Assembly (NCBI RefSeq): GCF_000376565.1
Contig: NZ_BARG01000018.1
Coordinates: 62,001 to 126,000 of the forward strand
Reading direction: 5' to 3'
DNA: 64,000 nucleotides
Origin: Streptomyces hokutonensis
GTDB taxonomy: Bacteria > Actinomycetota > Actinomycetes > Streptomycetales > Streptomycetaceae
Part shown: one piece after another, positions 54,182 through 62,039 of the stretch
Layout: each line of letters begins with the position of its first letter
How positions within the stretch are numbered: the first letter of the stretch is position 1
The notes under the pieces: generated by a model
The model's input: only the letters and a program-made list of their open reading frames with translations
Database searches by the model: none
Told to the model about the DNA's origin: nothing
Program-made: the position numbers and the translations under genes

Positions 54182-54823
54182 CTACAACCACCCCTGCTGC
54201 CGAGCCTCCCGCATCGCCTCCATGCGGTTGCGCGTGGCCGTCTTGCCGATCGCCGACGAGAGGTAGTTGCGGACGGTGGATTCGGAGAGGTGGAGCTTCG
54301 TGGCGATGTCGGAGACCGTCGCGCCGTCCACCGAGGCATTGAGGACGTCGCATTCGCGGGCGGTCAGCGGGTTCGGGCCGGCGCTCAGGGCGGCGGCGGC
54401 GAGGGCCGGGTCGATGACCGTTTCGCCGGTGAGGACGCGGCGGATCGCGGCGGCGAGGTCCTCCACCGGGCCGTCCTTCACGAGGAAGCCGGCCGCGCCC
54501 GCCTCCATCGCGCGGCGGAGATAGCCGGGGCGGCCGAAGGTGGTGAGGATCAACACCCGGCAGTCGGGGGCCTGTTCGCGGAGTTCGGCGGCGGCGTCCA
54601 GGCCGCTCATGCCGGGGAGCTCGATGTCGAGGAGGGCGACATCGGGACGGTGGACCAGGGCGGCGTCCACGATCGCGTCGCCCCTCCCGACCTGGGCGAC
54701 GACCTCCAGGTCCGCCTCCATGCCGAGCAGCAGGGCGAGGGCGCCGCGCATCATGCCCTGGTCCTCGGCGAGCAGCACTCTGACGGACTTGGCGGGCCGG
54801 TGGTCCCGGGGCATCTCATCCAC
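54182..54823 (-). CDS. NarL/LuxR-type response regulator (DesR-like)
   Basis: A 213-residue response regulator. The receiver domain has LLAEDQGMMRGALALLL (acid pocket), phosphoacceptor Asp in VALLDIELPGMSG, and switch residues in LTTFGRPGYL and FLVKDG. The C-terminal LuxR HTH is LTARECDVLNASVDGATVSDIATKLHLSESTVRNYLSSAIGKT. GTG 54823 was taken; ATG 54814 is also possible. Its cognate kinase is most likely at 56663-57934, now separated from it by the arabinofuranosidase gene. Confidence 0.93.
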   Translation of the reverse strand: MDEMPRDHRPAKSVRVLLAEDQGMMRGALALLLGMEADLEVVAQVGRGDAIVDAALVHRPDVALLDIELPGMSGLDAAAELREQAPDCRVLILTTFGRPGYLRRAMEAGAAGFLVKDGPVEDLAAAIRRVLTGETVIDPALAAAALSAGPNPLTARECDVLNASVDGATVSDIATKLHLSESTVRNYLSSAIGKTATRNRMEAMREARQQGWL

Positions 54824-55122
54824 GGGGCAAGGGTAAGGCCCGGGGCGGTTATCAAAAACTCTTCATTGTTCGCGTCCGCGAGTCTTGACGGTCTTCGGCT
54901 GCGGGCAAACAATCGCCTCGGCATTCCGCCGACATCCTGGAATTCCCCGAGCAGAGCCGTTTTCGGAAAACTTTCGACAGTTCGACATTTCGATCGCGAA
55001 TTGGTTCGGCATTTCGATCGAACGACGTCCGGTATATCGAACCAATCGATCGATCGCCCGCCCGCTCCTCCGGATGTCGGTCACCCGCACCGCCCTACCA
55101 GGAACAGAAAAAGAGGTGCACC
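54824..55122 (+). promoter_or_regulatory. Low-GC promoter region of the arabinofuranosidase gene with direct repeats
   Basis: A 299-base region visibly lower in GC than its flanks. Two copies of GTTCGRCATTTCGATCG (54980-54996 and 55004-55020; 16 of 17 identical) lie exactly 24 bases apart. Upstream, CGGAAAACTTTCGA (54964-54977) resembles the CGAAA/TTTCG palindromes reported in Streptomyces xylanase promoters. Further TTCGATCG/ATCGATCGATCG sequence follows. It is likely the binding region of a sugar-responsive regulator. No other gene is seen here. Confidence 0.5.
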
Positions 55123-56685
55123 GTGTTCTTGAGACTCCTCCGCACTCGGCCGCGCCGGCTGAGAAACGCGACCCTGGCCGCCCTGTCGGCGCTCGTGACC
55201 GTCCTCGCACTGGCCGTCGGTGTTCCGCAGGCGTCGGCCGCCACCTCCCTCCCGTGCGACATCTACGCCACCGCCGGGACACCGTGCGTCGCCGCGCACA
55301 GCCTCGTCCGGGCGCTCTACTCGTCGTACAACGGCTCGCTGTACCAAGTGCAGCGCGCCTCCGACAGCGCCACCGCGAACATCGGGCTGCTCGCCGCCGG
55401 CGGATACGCCAACGCGGCGGCCCAGGACTCCTTCTGTTCCGGCACGACGTGCATCATCACCAAGATCTACGACCAGTCCGCGCGCCACAACGACCTCACG
55501 ATCGAGGGCGCGGGCGGGGCCGGCGTCGCCGATGTCGGGTCGCCCGCGGACGCCCTGCCGGTGACCGTCGGCGGGCACCAGGTCTACGGCCTGGAGATCT
55601 CGGCCGGGATGGGCTACCGCGACAACTCCACCTCGGGCGTGGCCACCAACGGCGCCGCCGAGGGGATGTACATGGTGACCTCGGGCACCCACGTCAACGG
55701 CAGTTGCTGCTTCGACTACGGCAACGCCGAGACCAACAACCAGGACACCGGCAACGGGCACATGGACGCGATCAACTTCGGCACGGAGTGCTGGTTCGCG
55801 CCCTGCTACGGCAGCGGTCCCTGGGTGCAGGCCGACCTGGAGAACGGGCTGTTCCAGTCGGACTCCGGGTACAGCAAGAACACGGCGAACACCGGCACCG
55901 GGGCGATACCGTTCGTCACCGCTTTGCTGAAAAACAACGGTCAGGACCATTTCGCGCTGAAATACGGGAACGCGCAGTCGGGGAGTCTCACGACCACCTA
56001 TTCCGGGGGTGAGCCCACCACGAGCGGTTACTCGCCCATGCACCAGGAGGGCGCGATCGTCCTGGGCACCGGCGGCGACAACAGCAACGGCTCCATCGGC
56101 TCGTTCTTCGAGGGCGTCATGACCGCCGGCATCCCGACGGACGCCGCCGACAACTCCGTACAGGCCAACATCGTGTCCGTCGGCTACGGCGGCTCGACCG
56201 GTACCACCGGCACGCTCGCGGCCGGTTCGGAGATCTCGCTGCGGGCGACCACCTCGTGCTGCACGGCCGACTACATCCGCCACCAGAACAACGCGGCGGT
56301 CATCTCGGCCATCACATCGAGCAGTTCGACGCTCGACAAGGGCGACGCCACCTGGATCGTCCGCCGGGGACTGGCCGACAGTTCCTGCTACTCCTTCGAG
56401 TCGCGGAACTACCCCGGCGACTTCCTGCGGCACTACAACTACCAGCTCTACCGCCAACCCATGGTCGGGACAACGCAGTTCAGACAGGACGCCACGTTCT
56501 GCGCGTCGACCGGCAAGAGCGGCACGGGCACCTCGTTCGCGTCGTACAACTACCCGACCAGATACCTCCGGCACTACAACTACAACGTCTACATAGCGAG
56601 CGACGGCGGCTCGAACGCCTTCGACAGCGCCACCTCGTGGACGGACGACGTGAGCTGGGTGGTCACGGCTCCCTGGGCGCCGTAG
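55123..56685 (+). CDS. abfB: Secreted alpha-L-arabinofuranosidase B (GH54-CBM42)
   Basis: A 520-residue secreted enzyme that removes arabinofuranosyl side chains from arabinan and arabinoxylan. Signal peptide (residues 1-40, ending ASA), GH54 beta-sandwich with CDIYATAGTPCVAAHSLVRALY, MDAINFGTECWF (the Glu matches the GH54 nucleophile position as I recall it), and paired cysteines; then a CBM42 beta-trefoil with repeats DYIRHQN, DFLRHYNYQLY and RYLRHYNYNVY. GTG 55123 has GAGGTG. It overlaps the convergent kinase gene by 23 bases and separates that kinase from its regulator. Confidence 0.93.
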   Translation: MFLRLLRTRPRRLRNATLAALSALVTVLALAVGVPQASAATSLPCDIYATAGTPCVAAHSLVRALYSSYNGSLYQVQRASDSATANIGLLAAGGYANAAAQDSFCSGTTCIITKIYDQSARHNDLTIEGAGGAGVADVGSPADALPVTVGGHQVYGLEISAGMGYRDNSTSGVATNGAAEGMYMVTSGTHVNGSCCFDYGNAETNNQDTGNGHMDAINFGTECWFAPCYGSGPWVQADLENGLFQSDSGYSKNTANTGTGAIPFVTALLKNNGQDHFALKYGNAQSGSLTTTYSGGEPTTSGYSPMHQEGAIVLGTGGDNSNGSIGSFFEGVMTAGIPTDAADNSVQANIVSVGYGGSTGTTGTLAAGSEISLRATTSCCTADYIRHQNNAAVISAITSSSSTLDKGDATWIVRRGLADSSCYSFESRNYPGDFLRHYNYQLYRQPMVGTTQFRQDATFCASTGKSGTGTSFASYNYPTRYLRHYNYNVYIASDGGSNAFDSATSWTDDVSWVVTAPWAP

Positions 56686-57934
56686 CCACGATTGACGATG
56701 TCAAGTCCGTCTGCTCCACCGGGAGTTCGGCGGTCACCGTGAAACCGCCGCGCGGCGACGGGCCGGCCCGCAGGGAGCCGCCCGCCGCCGCGAGGCGTTC
56801 GGTGAGGCCCTTCAGGCCGGTGCCGCCGACACTCTCGGCGGCACCGGACCCCGTGGAGTCGCCGGCGCCGTCGTCCTCGACGGTCAGGCGGGCGCGGTCC
56901 AGGACGCCGTCGAGGGTGATCTCGCAGCGGGTCGCGCCGCTGTGCCGTACGACGTTGGTGACCGCTTCGCGGACCACCCAGCCGAGCAGGGCCTCGGTCC
57001 CCGGGGTCAGCGGCGGGCCCGACTGGCGGACCACCGGGTCGATGTCGGCGGCGGACAACGCGGAGCGGGCGCGGTCGAGTTCGGTGGCGAGGCTGCCTTC
57101 GCGGTAGCCGGTGACGGCCTCGCGGATCTCGGTGAGCGCCTGCCGGCCGACGGCCTCGATGTCGGTGATCTGGCCGAGCGCGGCCTCCATGTCACGCGGT
57201 GCGAGGCGCCGGGCCGCCTCCGACTTCACCACGATCACCGAGAGGGTGTGGCCGAGCAGGTCGTGCAGGTCGCGGGAGAAGCGCATACGTTCCTCCGCCA
57301 CCGCTCGGCGGGCCAACTCCTCGCGGGCGGCGCGCAGTTCGCGTACGGCCTCGGAGAGGGAGAGGATCGCGGCGGTCACCATCGTCGACAGGAAGGTGCC
57401 GTAGGCGACGTTGATCGCGTCCCAGCCCGCCCGGTAGACGGAGACCGCCGCCGCGAGCGCGGTGAGCGAGAGGCCGACCTGGCCGAGTCGCGGGCCCCGC
57501 ACGACGGCGCCGGTGGCGAGGCCGAGCAGCGGGAAGAAGTACAGCCAGCTGCCGCCGTAGCCGAGGGCGAGGCCGCAGGTGACCAGGCCCATCACGACGA
57601 GCGCCACCCGGGTCGGGACCGCCTCGCGCTTCTCCTTCACGAAGGAGCGGAACACCACATAGATGTAGAGGGAGTTGAAGGTCAGCAGGCCCAGGCTGCC
57701 GATCCAGGGGTTGTCGGCCTTGCCCTGGAGGAGGTTGGAGAAGGATCCCAGACCCATCAGCAGCCACGGCAGCAGCGAGAAGCCGGTCGGCGGCGGGCCC
57801 GGGTTCTCGGGCCACTCGCCCTTCCTGCGCGCCTCCTTCTGCGCGACCTTGAACTCCGCCATGTCGGCCCGCCACCGGGCCCGTGCCACCCGCCAGGCGC
57901 GGACCTGGCACCTGATCCCTCGCATCCAGGACAT
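56663..57934 (-). CDS. DesK-like sensor histidine kinase
   Basis: A 423-residue membrane kinase: cytoplasmic N terminus, five or six membrane helices (about 50-205), a HisKA_3 dimerisation domain with phosphoacceptor His in RFSRDLHDLLGHTLSVIVVKSEAARRL, and a HATPase domain (VVREAVTNVVRHSGATRCEI, VEDDGAG, VGGTGLKGLTERL). It would phosphorylate the NarL-type regulator at 54182. ATG 57934 has GGGAGAG. It lies 17 bases after the ABC permease gene and clearly belongs to the exporter operon. Confidence 0.93.
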   Translation of the reverse strand: MSWMRGIRCQVRAWRVARARWRADMAEFKVAQKEARRKGEWPENPGPPPTGFSLLPWLLMGLGSFSNLLQGKADNPWIGSLGLLTFNSLYIYVVFRSFVKEKREAVPTRVALVVMGLVTCGLALGYGGSWLYFFPLLGLATGAVVRGPRLGQVGLSLTALAAAVSVYRAGWDAINVAYGTFLSTMVTAAILSLSEAVRELRAAREELARRAVAEERMRFSRDLHDLLGHTLSVIVVKSEAARRLAPRDMEAALGQITDIEAVGRQALTEIREAVTGYREGSLATELDRARSALSAADIDPVVRQSGPPLTPGTEALLGWVVREAVTNVVRHSGATRCEITLDGVLDRARLTVEDDGAGDSTGSGAAESVGGTGLKGLTERLAAAGGSLRAGPSPRGGFTVTAELPVEQTDLTSSIVATAPREP

Positions 57935-57951
57935 CTCTCCCGCTCCCCCGG

Positions 57952-58668
57952 TCACACGGTCCGCCCGGTCCGGCGGTACGCCAGCACAGCGTACGAACCG
58001 AACGCGAGCAGCCAGGCCGTCAGCACCACGATCGCGCCGAGTGCCGGGGCGTGCCCGTCGGCGACGGAGGTGCCGAGCTGGGCGAAGCGGTTGGTGGGGG
58101 TGTACGTCGAGATCGCGCGCAGCCAGCCGGGGAACAGGCTGATCGGGAACCACAGGCCGCCGATCACCGCGAGCCCCAGGTTGCAGGCCATGTTGGCGAC
58201 GCCGGTGGTCTGGGAGGTGAGGCCGTAGCCGTTGCCGAGGCCGAGCAGGGTGAAGGGGACCGAGCCCAGCCACAGCAGCAGCGCGATCACCGCCCACTGC
58301 CAGGCGTCGAGCCGTACGCCGTTGACCAGACCGCCCGCCGCGAGCACGGCGACGATCGCCGGCAGCACGGTCACCGAACCGGTCAGCGCCCGGCCCATGA
58401 CGACCTGGCGCGGGGTCATCGGCGTCACCCGCAGCTGCCGCAGCCAGCCGATCGCCCGGTCCTCGGCGACCCCGCCACCGGTGTTGAGCGCGGAGCCGAC
58501 GGCGCCGTAGGCGGCCATGCCGACCATCGCCGTGGCCTTGTAGCCGCTGTCGTCGCCACCGAGGTTGGTGAACAGCAGGTACATCATCACGGGCATCGCG
58601 ATACCGCCGATCACGAAGCCGATGTCACGCAGGGTCCGGCGGACTTCGAGGCGCAGGTAGTCGATCAT
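57952..58668 (-). CDS. ABC-2 type exporter permease
   Basis: A 238-residue permease with six membrane helices (IGFVIGGIAMPVMMYLLF, VTVLPAIVAVLAAGGLV, WAVIALLLWLGSVPFTLLG, ANMACNLGLAVIGGLWFPISLFPGWL, IVVLTAWLLAFGSYAVLAYRR). It pairs with the ATPase at 58886 in DrrAB-like efflux. Its ATG overlaps the stop of a small coupled open frame upstream. It leads directly into the kinase gene. Confidence 0.92.
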   Translation of the reverse strand: MIDYLRLEVRRTLRDIGFVIGGIAMPVMMYLLFTNLGGDDSGYKATAMVGMAAYGAVGSALNTGGGVAEDRAIGWLRQLRVTPMTPRQVVMGRALTGSVTVLPAIVAVLAAGGLVNGVRLDAWQWAVIALLLWLGSVPFTLLGLGNGYGLTSQTTGVANMACNLGLAVIGGLWFPISLFPGWLRAISTYTPTNRFAQLGTSVADGHAPALGAIVVLTAWLLAFGSYAVLAYRRTGRTV

Positions 58669-58889
58669 CGGACGGTCTCCGTCTCGGGGAACGTGCGGGC
58701 GGGGAAAAGGTGGCGCCGGGACCCGGGGGCGGCTCTGCGGCGGCGGACGTCTCGGGATCGGCCCGCGCAGTCGGTGTTCGGGGATCCCTGGGTGGCCGTG
58801 AGTCGGCGGATCGTGACCGCGCCGGCGGGCGCCGAGCCCGGGTCACGCACGGTCCGGCGACCTGCGAACCGCGGACGGTCGGCCATCAC
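58665..58889 (-). CDS. Small Arg-rich coupled open frame between ABC ATPase and permease
   Basis: A 74-codon frame that starts with GTG at 58889 overlapping the ATPase stop (GTGA) and ends with TGA overlapping the permease ATG (ATGA), so it has coupling overlaps on both sides. The peptide is Arg-rich (RFAGRRTVRDPGS, RDVRRRRAAPGSRR) with no domain I recognise. It may be a genuine small protein, a translational bridge, or an accidental frame across a 217-base spacer that related operons usually lack. Confidence 0.4.
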   Translation of the reverse strand: MMADRPRFAGRRTVRDPGSAPAGAVTIRRLTATQGSPNTDCAGRSRDVRRRRAAPGSRRHLFPARTFPETETVR

Positions 58890-59797
58890 ACCGTCTCCAA
58901 CTCACGTGCCGTCAGCGCCAGAAACGCGTCGTCCAGCGACGCCGGCGCGACCTCCAGGCCGTGGATCGCGTCCAGGTCCGCCAGTGCGCGTACCGTCGCG
59001 TCGGAGTCGTCCGTGCGCAACAGGGCCCGGTCGCCGCGGACTTCGAGGGTGCGTACGCCGGGCAGCCGGTCGAGGCCCTCGGTGGGGCGGCCCGCCAGGT
59101 CGATGGAGACGAGGCTGCCGCCGGCCGCGCGCTTGAGCTGTTCGCCGGTGCCGTCGGCGACGATCCGGCCGCGGTCGATGACGACGATCCGGTCGGCGTG
59201 CGCGTCGGCCTCCTCCAGGTAGTGCGTGGAGAACAGGACCGTGTGGCCGCGCCGCGCGAAACCCCGCATCGACTGCCAGAACGCGTGCCGCGCCTCGACG
59301 TCCAGCGCGGCGGTCGGCTCGTCCAGGACGATCAGTGAGGGGTTGCCCGCCAGCGCCACGGCGAACCGCACCCGCTGCGTCTGGCCGCCCGACAGCCGGT
59401 CCACCCGCCGCCCGGCCAGCTCGCCGATCCCGGCCAGCTCCAGGGCCCGCGCGACGGGCATCGGCGCCGGATAGCGCCGGGCGACGAACGCGACCAGCTC
59501 ACCGACGGTGACGCGGGGCACCGCCCGCGCCTCCTGGAGCATGGCCCCGACCAGGCCGCCGCGTACGGCCAACTCGGGTGCCGCGCCGAAGAGTTCGACC
59601 GTTCCGGCGTCGGGCGCGTTCAGCCCGAGCAGCAGCGAGATCGCCGTCGACTTGCCCGCGCCGTTGCGCCCGAGCAGCGCGACCGTCTCGCCGCGCCCGA
59701 TCTCCAGGTCCACCCCGTCGACGGCACGCACCGCGCCGAAGGTCTTGACCGCCCCCGCGAAGGACACCGCGCGCTCTGTCCCACCTGTCTGTGTCAT
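58886..59797 (-). CDS. ABC exporter ATP-binding protein (DrrA-like)
   Basis: A 303-residue ATPase: Walker A LLGRNGAGKST, Q-loop MLQEARAVPRVTV, signature LSGGQTQRVRFA, Walker B LIVLDEPTAALD, H-loop FSTHYLEEAD, and the typical C-terminal extension ending PASLDDAFLALTARELE. It energises the permease at 57952. ATG 59797 is taken with no strong Shine-Dalgarno. First gene of the exporter/two-component unit; a perfect 17-base palindrome lies about 100 bases upstream. Confidence 0.93.
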   Translation of the reverse strand: MTQTGGTERAVSFAGAVKTFGAVRAVDGVDLEIGRGETVALLGRNGAGKSTAISLLLGLNAPDAGTVELFGAAPELAVRGGLVGAMLQEARAVPRVTVGELVAFVARRYPAPMPVARALELAGIGELAGRRVDRLSGGQTQRVRFAVALAGNPSLIVLDEPTAALDVEARHAFWQSMRGFARRGHTVLFSTHYLEEADAHADRIVVIDRGRIVADGTGEQLKRAAGGSLVSIDLAGRPTEGLDRLPGVRTLEVRGDRALLRTDDSDATVRALADLDAIHGLEVAPASLDDAFLALTARELETV

Positions 59798-59895
59798 GGC
59801 TACGACGCTACGAACTCGCACCCCCTGTCCGGCAGATGCGCTTGTACGGACTCGGGCAGGACAAATGTCACCGGTCCCCGGCCGCGCCACCCGGA

Positions 59896-59912
59896 CCTGA
59901 CACAGTGTCAGG
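59896..59912. promoter_or_regulatory. Perfect 17-bp palindrome, candidate response-regulator operator
   Basis: CCTGACACAGTGTCAGG, eight-base arms around one A. It lies 99 bases upstream of the ABC ATPase start and 143 bases upstream of the MaoC gene. Exporter operons of this DesKR type are usually controlled by their own NarL regulator, so this is the best candidate site in the region. Confidence 0.5.
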
Positions 59913-59958
59913 AGCCTTCACAACTGCCGGGTGCTGGGCTATACAAGGGTCGCCGGAC

Positions 59959-59972
59959 TGGAACGCGTTCTA
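59959..59972. promoter_or_regulatory. KstR operator, exact consensus, MaoC operon
   Basis: TGGAACGCGTTCTA matches TNNAACNNGTTNNA exactly and is nearly symmetrical. It lies 82 bases before the MaoC ATG and 162 bases from the divergent ABC ATPase start. Confidence 0.8.
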
Positions 59973-59986
59973 GGTCGGCCCGTGAC

Positions 59987-60028
59987 GACCTCGGTGCGGC
60001 CGACGGTGCGGACGGCCGCACCGAGGTC
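59987..60028 (+). other. Strong leader hairpin in the MaoC operon 5' UTR
   Basis: A perfect 15-base stem, GACCTCGGTGCGGCC (59987-60001) with GGCCGCACCGAGGTC (60014-60028), closes a 12-base loop. It lies between the KstR operator and the Shine-Dalgarno AGGAG at 60046. No plus-strand gene ends nearby, so it is not an ordinary 3' terminator; it may attenuate transcription, insulate from divergent transcription or stabilise the mRNA. Confidence 0.7.
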
Positions 60029-60054
60029 TTCGACCACCGGCGATCAGGAGCCCC

Positions 60055-60924
60055 ATGCCCATCGACGCAGCCCTGGCCCTCGCGGCCGAACCCCGGACCG
60101 GCGAGATCTCCTGGACCACCAAGGACGTCCAGCTCTACCACCTCGGCCTCGGCGCGGGCACCCCGGCGACCGACCCCGACGAGCTGCGCTACACCCTGGA
60201 GTCCCGGCTGCACGTCCTGCCGAGCTTCGCCACCGTCGCGGGCAACGGATCGCCCGGCGTGATCAGCGGCCTGTCCATGCCCGGCATCGAGGTCGACCTC
60301 GCCCGCGTCCTGCACGGCGGCCAGTCCCTGCGCCTGCACCGGCCCATCCCGGTCCGGGGCACCGCGACCAGCACCGGCCGTATCGCCGCCGTCTACGACA
60401 AGGGCAAGGCGGCCGTCCTCGTCATGCGCACCGAAGTCGCCGACGCCGACGGCCCGTTGTGGACCAACGACGCGCAGATCTTCGTACGGGGGGAGGGGGG
60501 ATGGGGTGGCGACCGCGGGCCCTCCACCCGCCTCGAACCACCGACGGGCGCCCCCGACAAGGTGGTCGAGCGGCACATCCGCGAGGACCAGGCCCTCCTG
60601 TACCGCCTCTCCGGCGACTGGAACCCGCTGCACGCCGACCCCGAGTTCGCCAAGGTCGCCGGGTTCGACCGGCCCATCCTGCACGGTCTCTGCACCTACG
60701 GCATGACGCTCAAGGCCGTCGTCGACACCCTGCTCGACGGAGATGTGACCCGGGTGCGCGGCTACGACACCCGGTTCGCCGGAGTCGTCTTCCCCGGCGA
60801 GACGCTGCGCATCCGCATGTGGCGGCAGGGCGAGCCCGGCGCGGGCACCGTGCGGGTCGCGGTGAGCGCCGTACAGCGGGACGACGCGCCCGTACTCGCC
60901 GACACGATCGTCGAACACTCCTGA
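60055..60924 (+). CDS. MaoC-type enoyl-CoA hydratase 2 (Hsd4B/Rv3538-like)
   Basis: A 289-residue double hot-dog hydratase. The hydratase-2 motif RLSGDWNPLHADPEFAKVAGFDRPILHGLCTYG (catalytic Asp and His) is complete, and the N-terminal half carries LHVLPSFATVAG and LHGGQSLRLHRPIPV. It would hydrate a trans-2-enoyl-CoA to the (R)-3-hydroxyacyl-CoA. From memory it resembles M. tuberculosis Rv3538, a steroid side-chain hydratase. First gene of a three-gene operon controlled by an exact KstR box; ATG 60055 follows AGGAG. Confidence 0.92.
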   Translation: MPIDAALALAAEPRTGEISWTTKDVQLYHLGLGAGTPATDPDELRYTLESRLHVLPSFATVAGNGSPGVISGLSMPGIEVDLARVLHGGQSLRLHRPIPVRGTATSTGRIAAVYDKGKAAVLVMRTEVADADGPLWTNDAQIFVRGEGGWGGDRGPSTRLEPPTGAPDKVVERHIREDQALLYRLSGDWNPLHADPEFAKVAGFDRPILHGLCTYGMTLKAVVDTLLDGDVTRVRGYDTRFAGVVFPGETLRIRMWRQGEPGAGTVRVAVSAVQRDDAPVLADTIVEHS

Positions 60925-60953
60925 ACCAGGCCGGACTTGAGGGGAGCCGCACC

Positions 60954-62030
60954 ATGCGCGCAGCCGTACTGCACGAGATAGGCCAGGACAAGCTGGAAGT
61001 CCTCGACGACGTCGAGGCGACGGGATTCGGGCCCGGCCGGGTCAGGATCCGGGTGCGCGCCACGGGGCTGTGCCACTCGGACCTGTCCGCGATGGCCGGT
61101 GTCCTGCCGCAGCCGGCGCCGTTCGTGCCCGGCCACGAGGGCGCGGGCGAGATCCTCGAAGTCGGCGAGGGCGTCAGCCACTTGAAGCCCGGCGACCGGG
61201 TCGTGGTCTGCTGGCTGCCGGCCTGCGGTGTGTGCGCCGCCTGCAAGCGCGGCCAGACCCAGCTGTGTCTGGCCGGGTTCATGAACGCGGGCACCCCCAA
61301 CTTCAGGCGCCCCGGCGGCGATGTGTTCGGCTTCGCGGGCACCGGCACCTTCGCCGAGGAGGTCGTCGTCGACGCGGGCTGCGCCGTCCCCATCCCCGAC
61401 GACGTGCCCTTCGACATCGCGGCCCTCATCGGCTGCGGGGTCACCACCGGACTCGGCGCCGCCCTCAACACCGCCGACGTGGAGGCCGGTTCGTCGGTCG
61501 CCGTGATCGGCTGCGGGGGCGTCGGCATCTCCGCGATCCAGGGCGCCCGCCTCAAGGGCGCCGCCGAGATCGTCGCCGTCGACCCGGTCGCCTCCCGCCG
61601 CGAGGCCGCGCTCAGGTTCGGTGCCACGAAGGCGGTTTCACCGGACGAGCTGCCCGCCGCCAAGCAGGAGGTCACCGCGGGCGAGGGTTTCGACTACGTC
61701 TTCGAGGTCGTCGGCCGCTCCGCCACCGCCCGCACCGCCTACGAGAACACCCGGCGCGGCGGCACCCTCGTCGTCGTCGGCGCGGGCGCGCTCGACGACT
61801 TCCTCCAACTCAGCATGTTCGAGCTGTTCTTCGACGAGAAGCGCATCCTGCCCTCGATGTACGGCGGGGGAGACGTGCTGCGTTCCTACGAGCGCACGAT
61901 CGCCCTGTGGCGGGCGGGCCGCGTCGACCTGGAGAGCCTGATCACCCACCGGGTGCCGCTCGCCGACATCAACGAGGCCCTGGACCAGATGCGTTCGGGG
62001 ACGGCCCTGCGCACCTGCATCGAGATCTGA
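60954..62030 (+). CDS. Zinc-dependent alcohol dehydrogenase (MDR family)
   Basis: A 358-residue class III-like alcohol dehydrogenase. Catalytic zinc ligands lie in GLCHSD (Cys) and GHEGAGE (His, Glu); the structural zinc loop is CGVCAACKRGQTQLC. NAD binding is VIGCGGVGISAIQGARLKGA, and PIPDDVPFDIAALIGCGVTTG is typical. It oxidises an alcohol to aldehyde or ketone. Its ATG has GAGGGGAG, and it lies 29 bases after the MaoC gene. M. tuberculosis has a KstR-regulated relative (AdhB, Rv0761c), but orthology is not claimed. Confidence 0.92.
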   Translation: MRAAVLHEIGQDKLEVLDDVEATGFGPGRVRIRVRATGLCHSDLSAMAGVLPQPAPFVPGHEGAGEILEVGEGVSHLKPGDRVVVCWLPACGVCAACKRGQTQLCLAGFMNAGTPNFRRPGGDVFGFAGTGTFAEEVVVDAGCAVPIPDDVPFDIAALIGCGVTTGLGAALNTADVEAGSSVAVIGCGGVGISAIQGARLKGAAEIVAVDPVASRREAALRFGATKAVSPDELPAAKQEVTAGEGFDYVFEVVGRSATARTAYENTRRGGTLVVVGAGALDDFLQLSMFELFFDEKRILPSMYGGGDVLRSYERTIALWRAGRVDLESLITHRVPLADINEALDQMRSGTALRTCIEI

Positions 62031-62039
62031 AGGCCGGTC

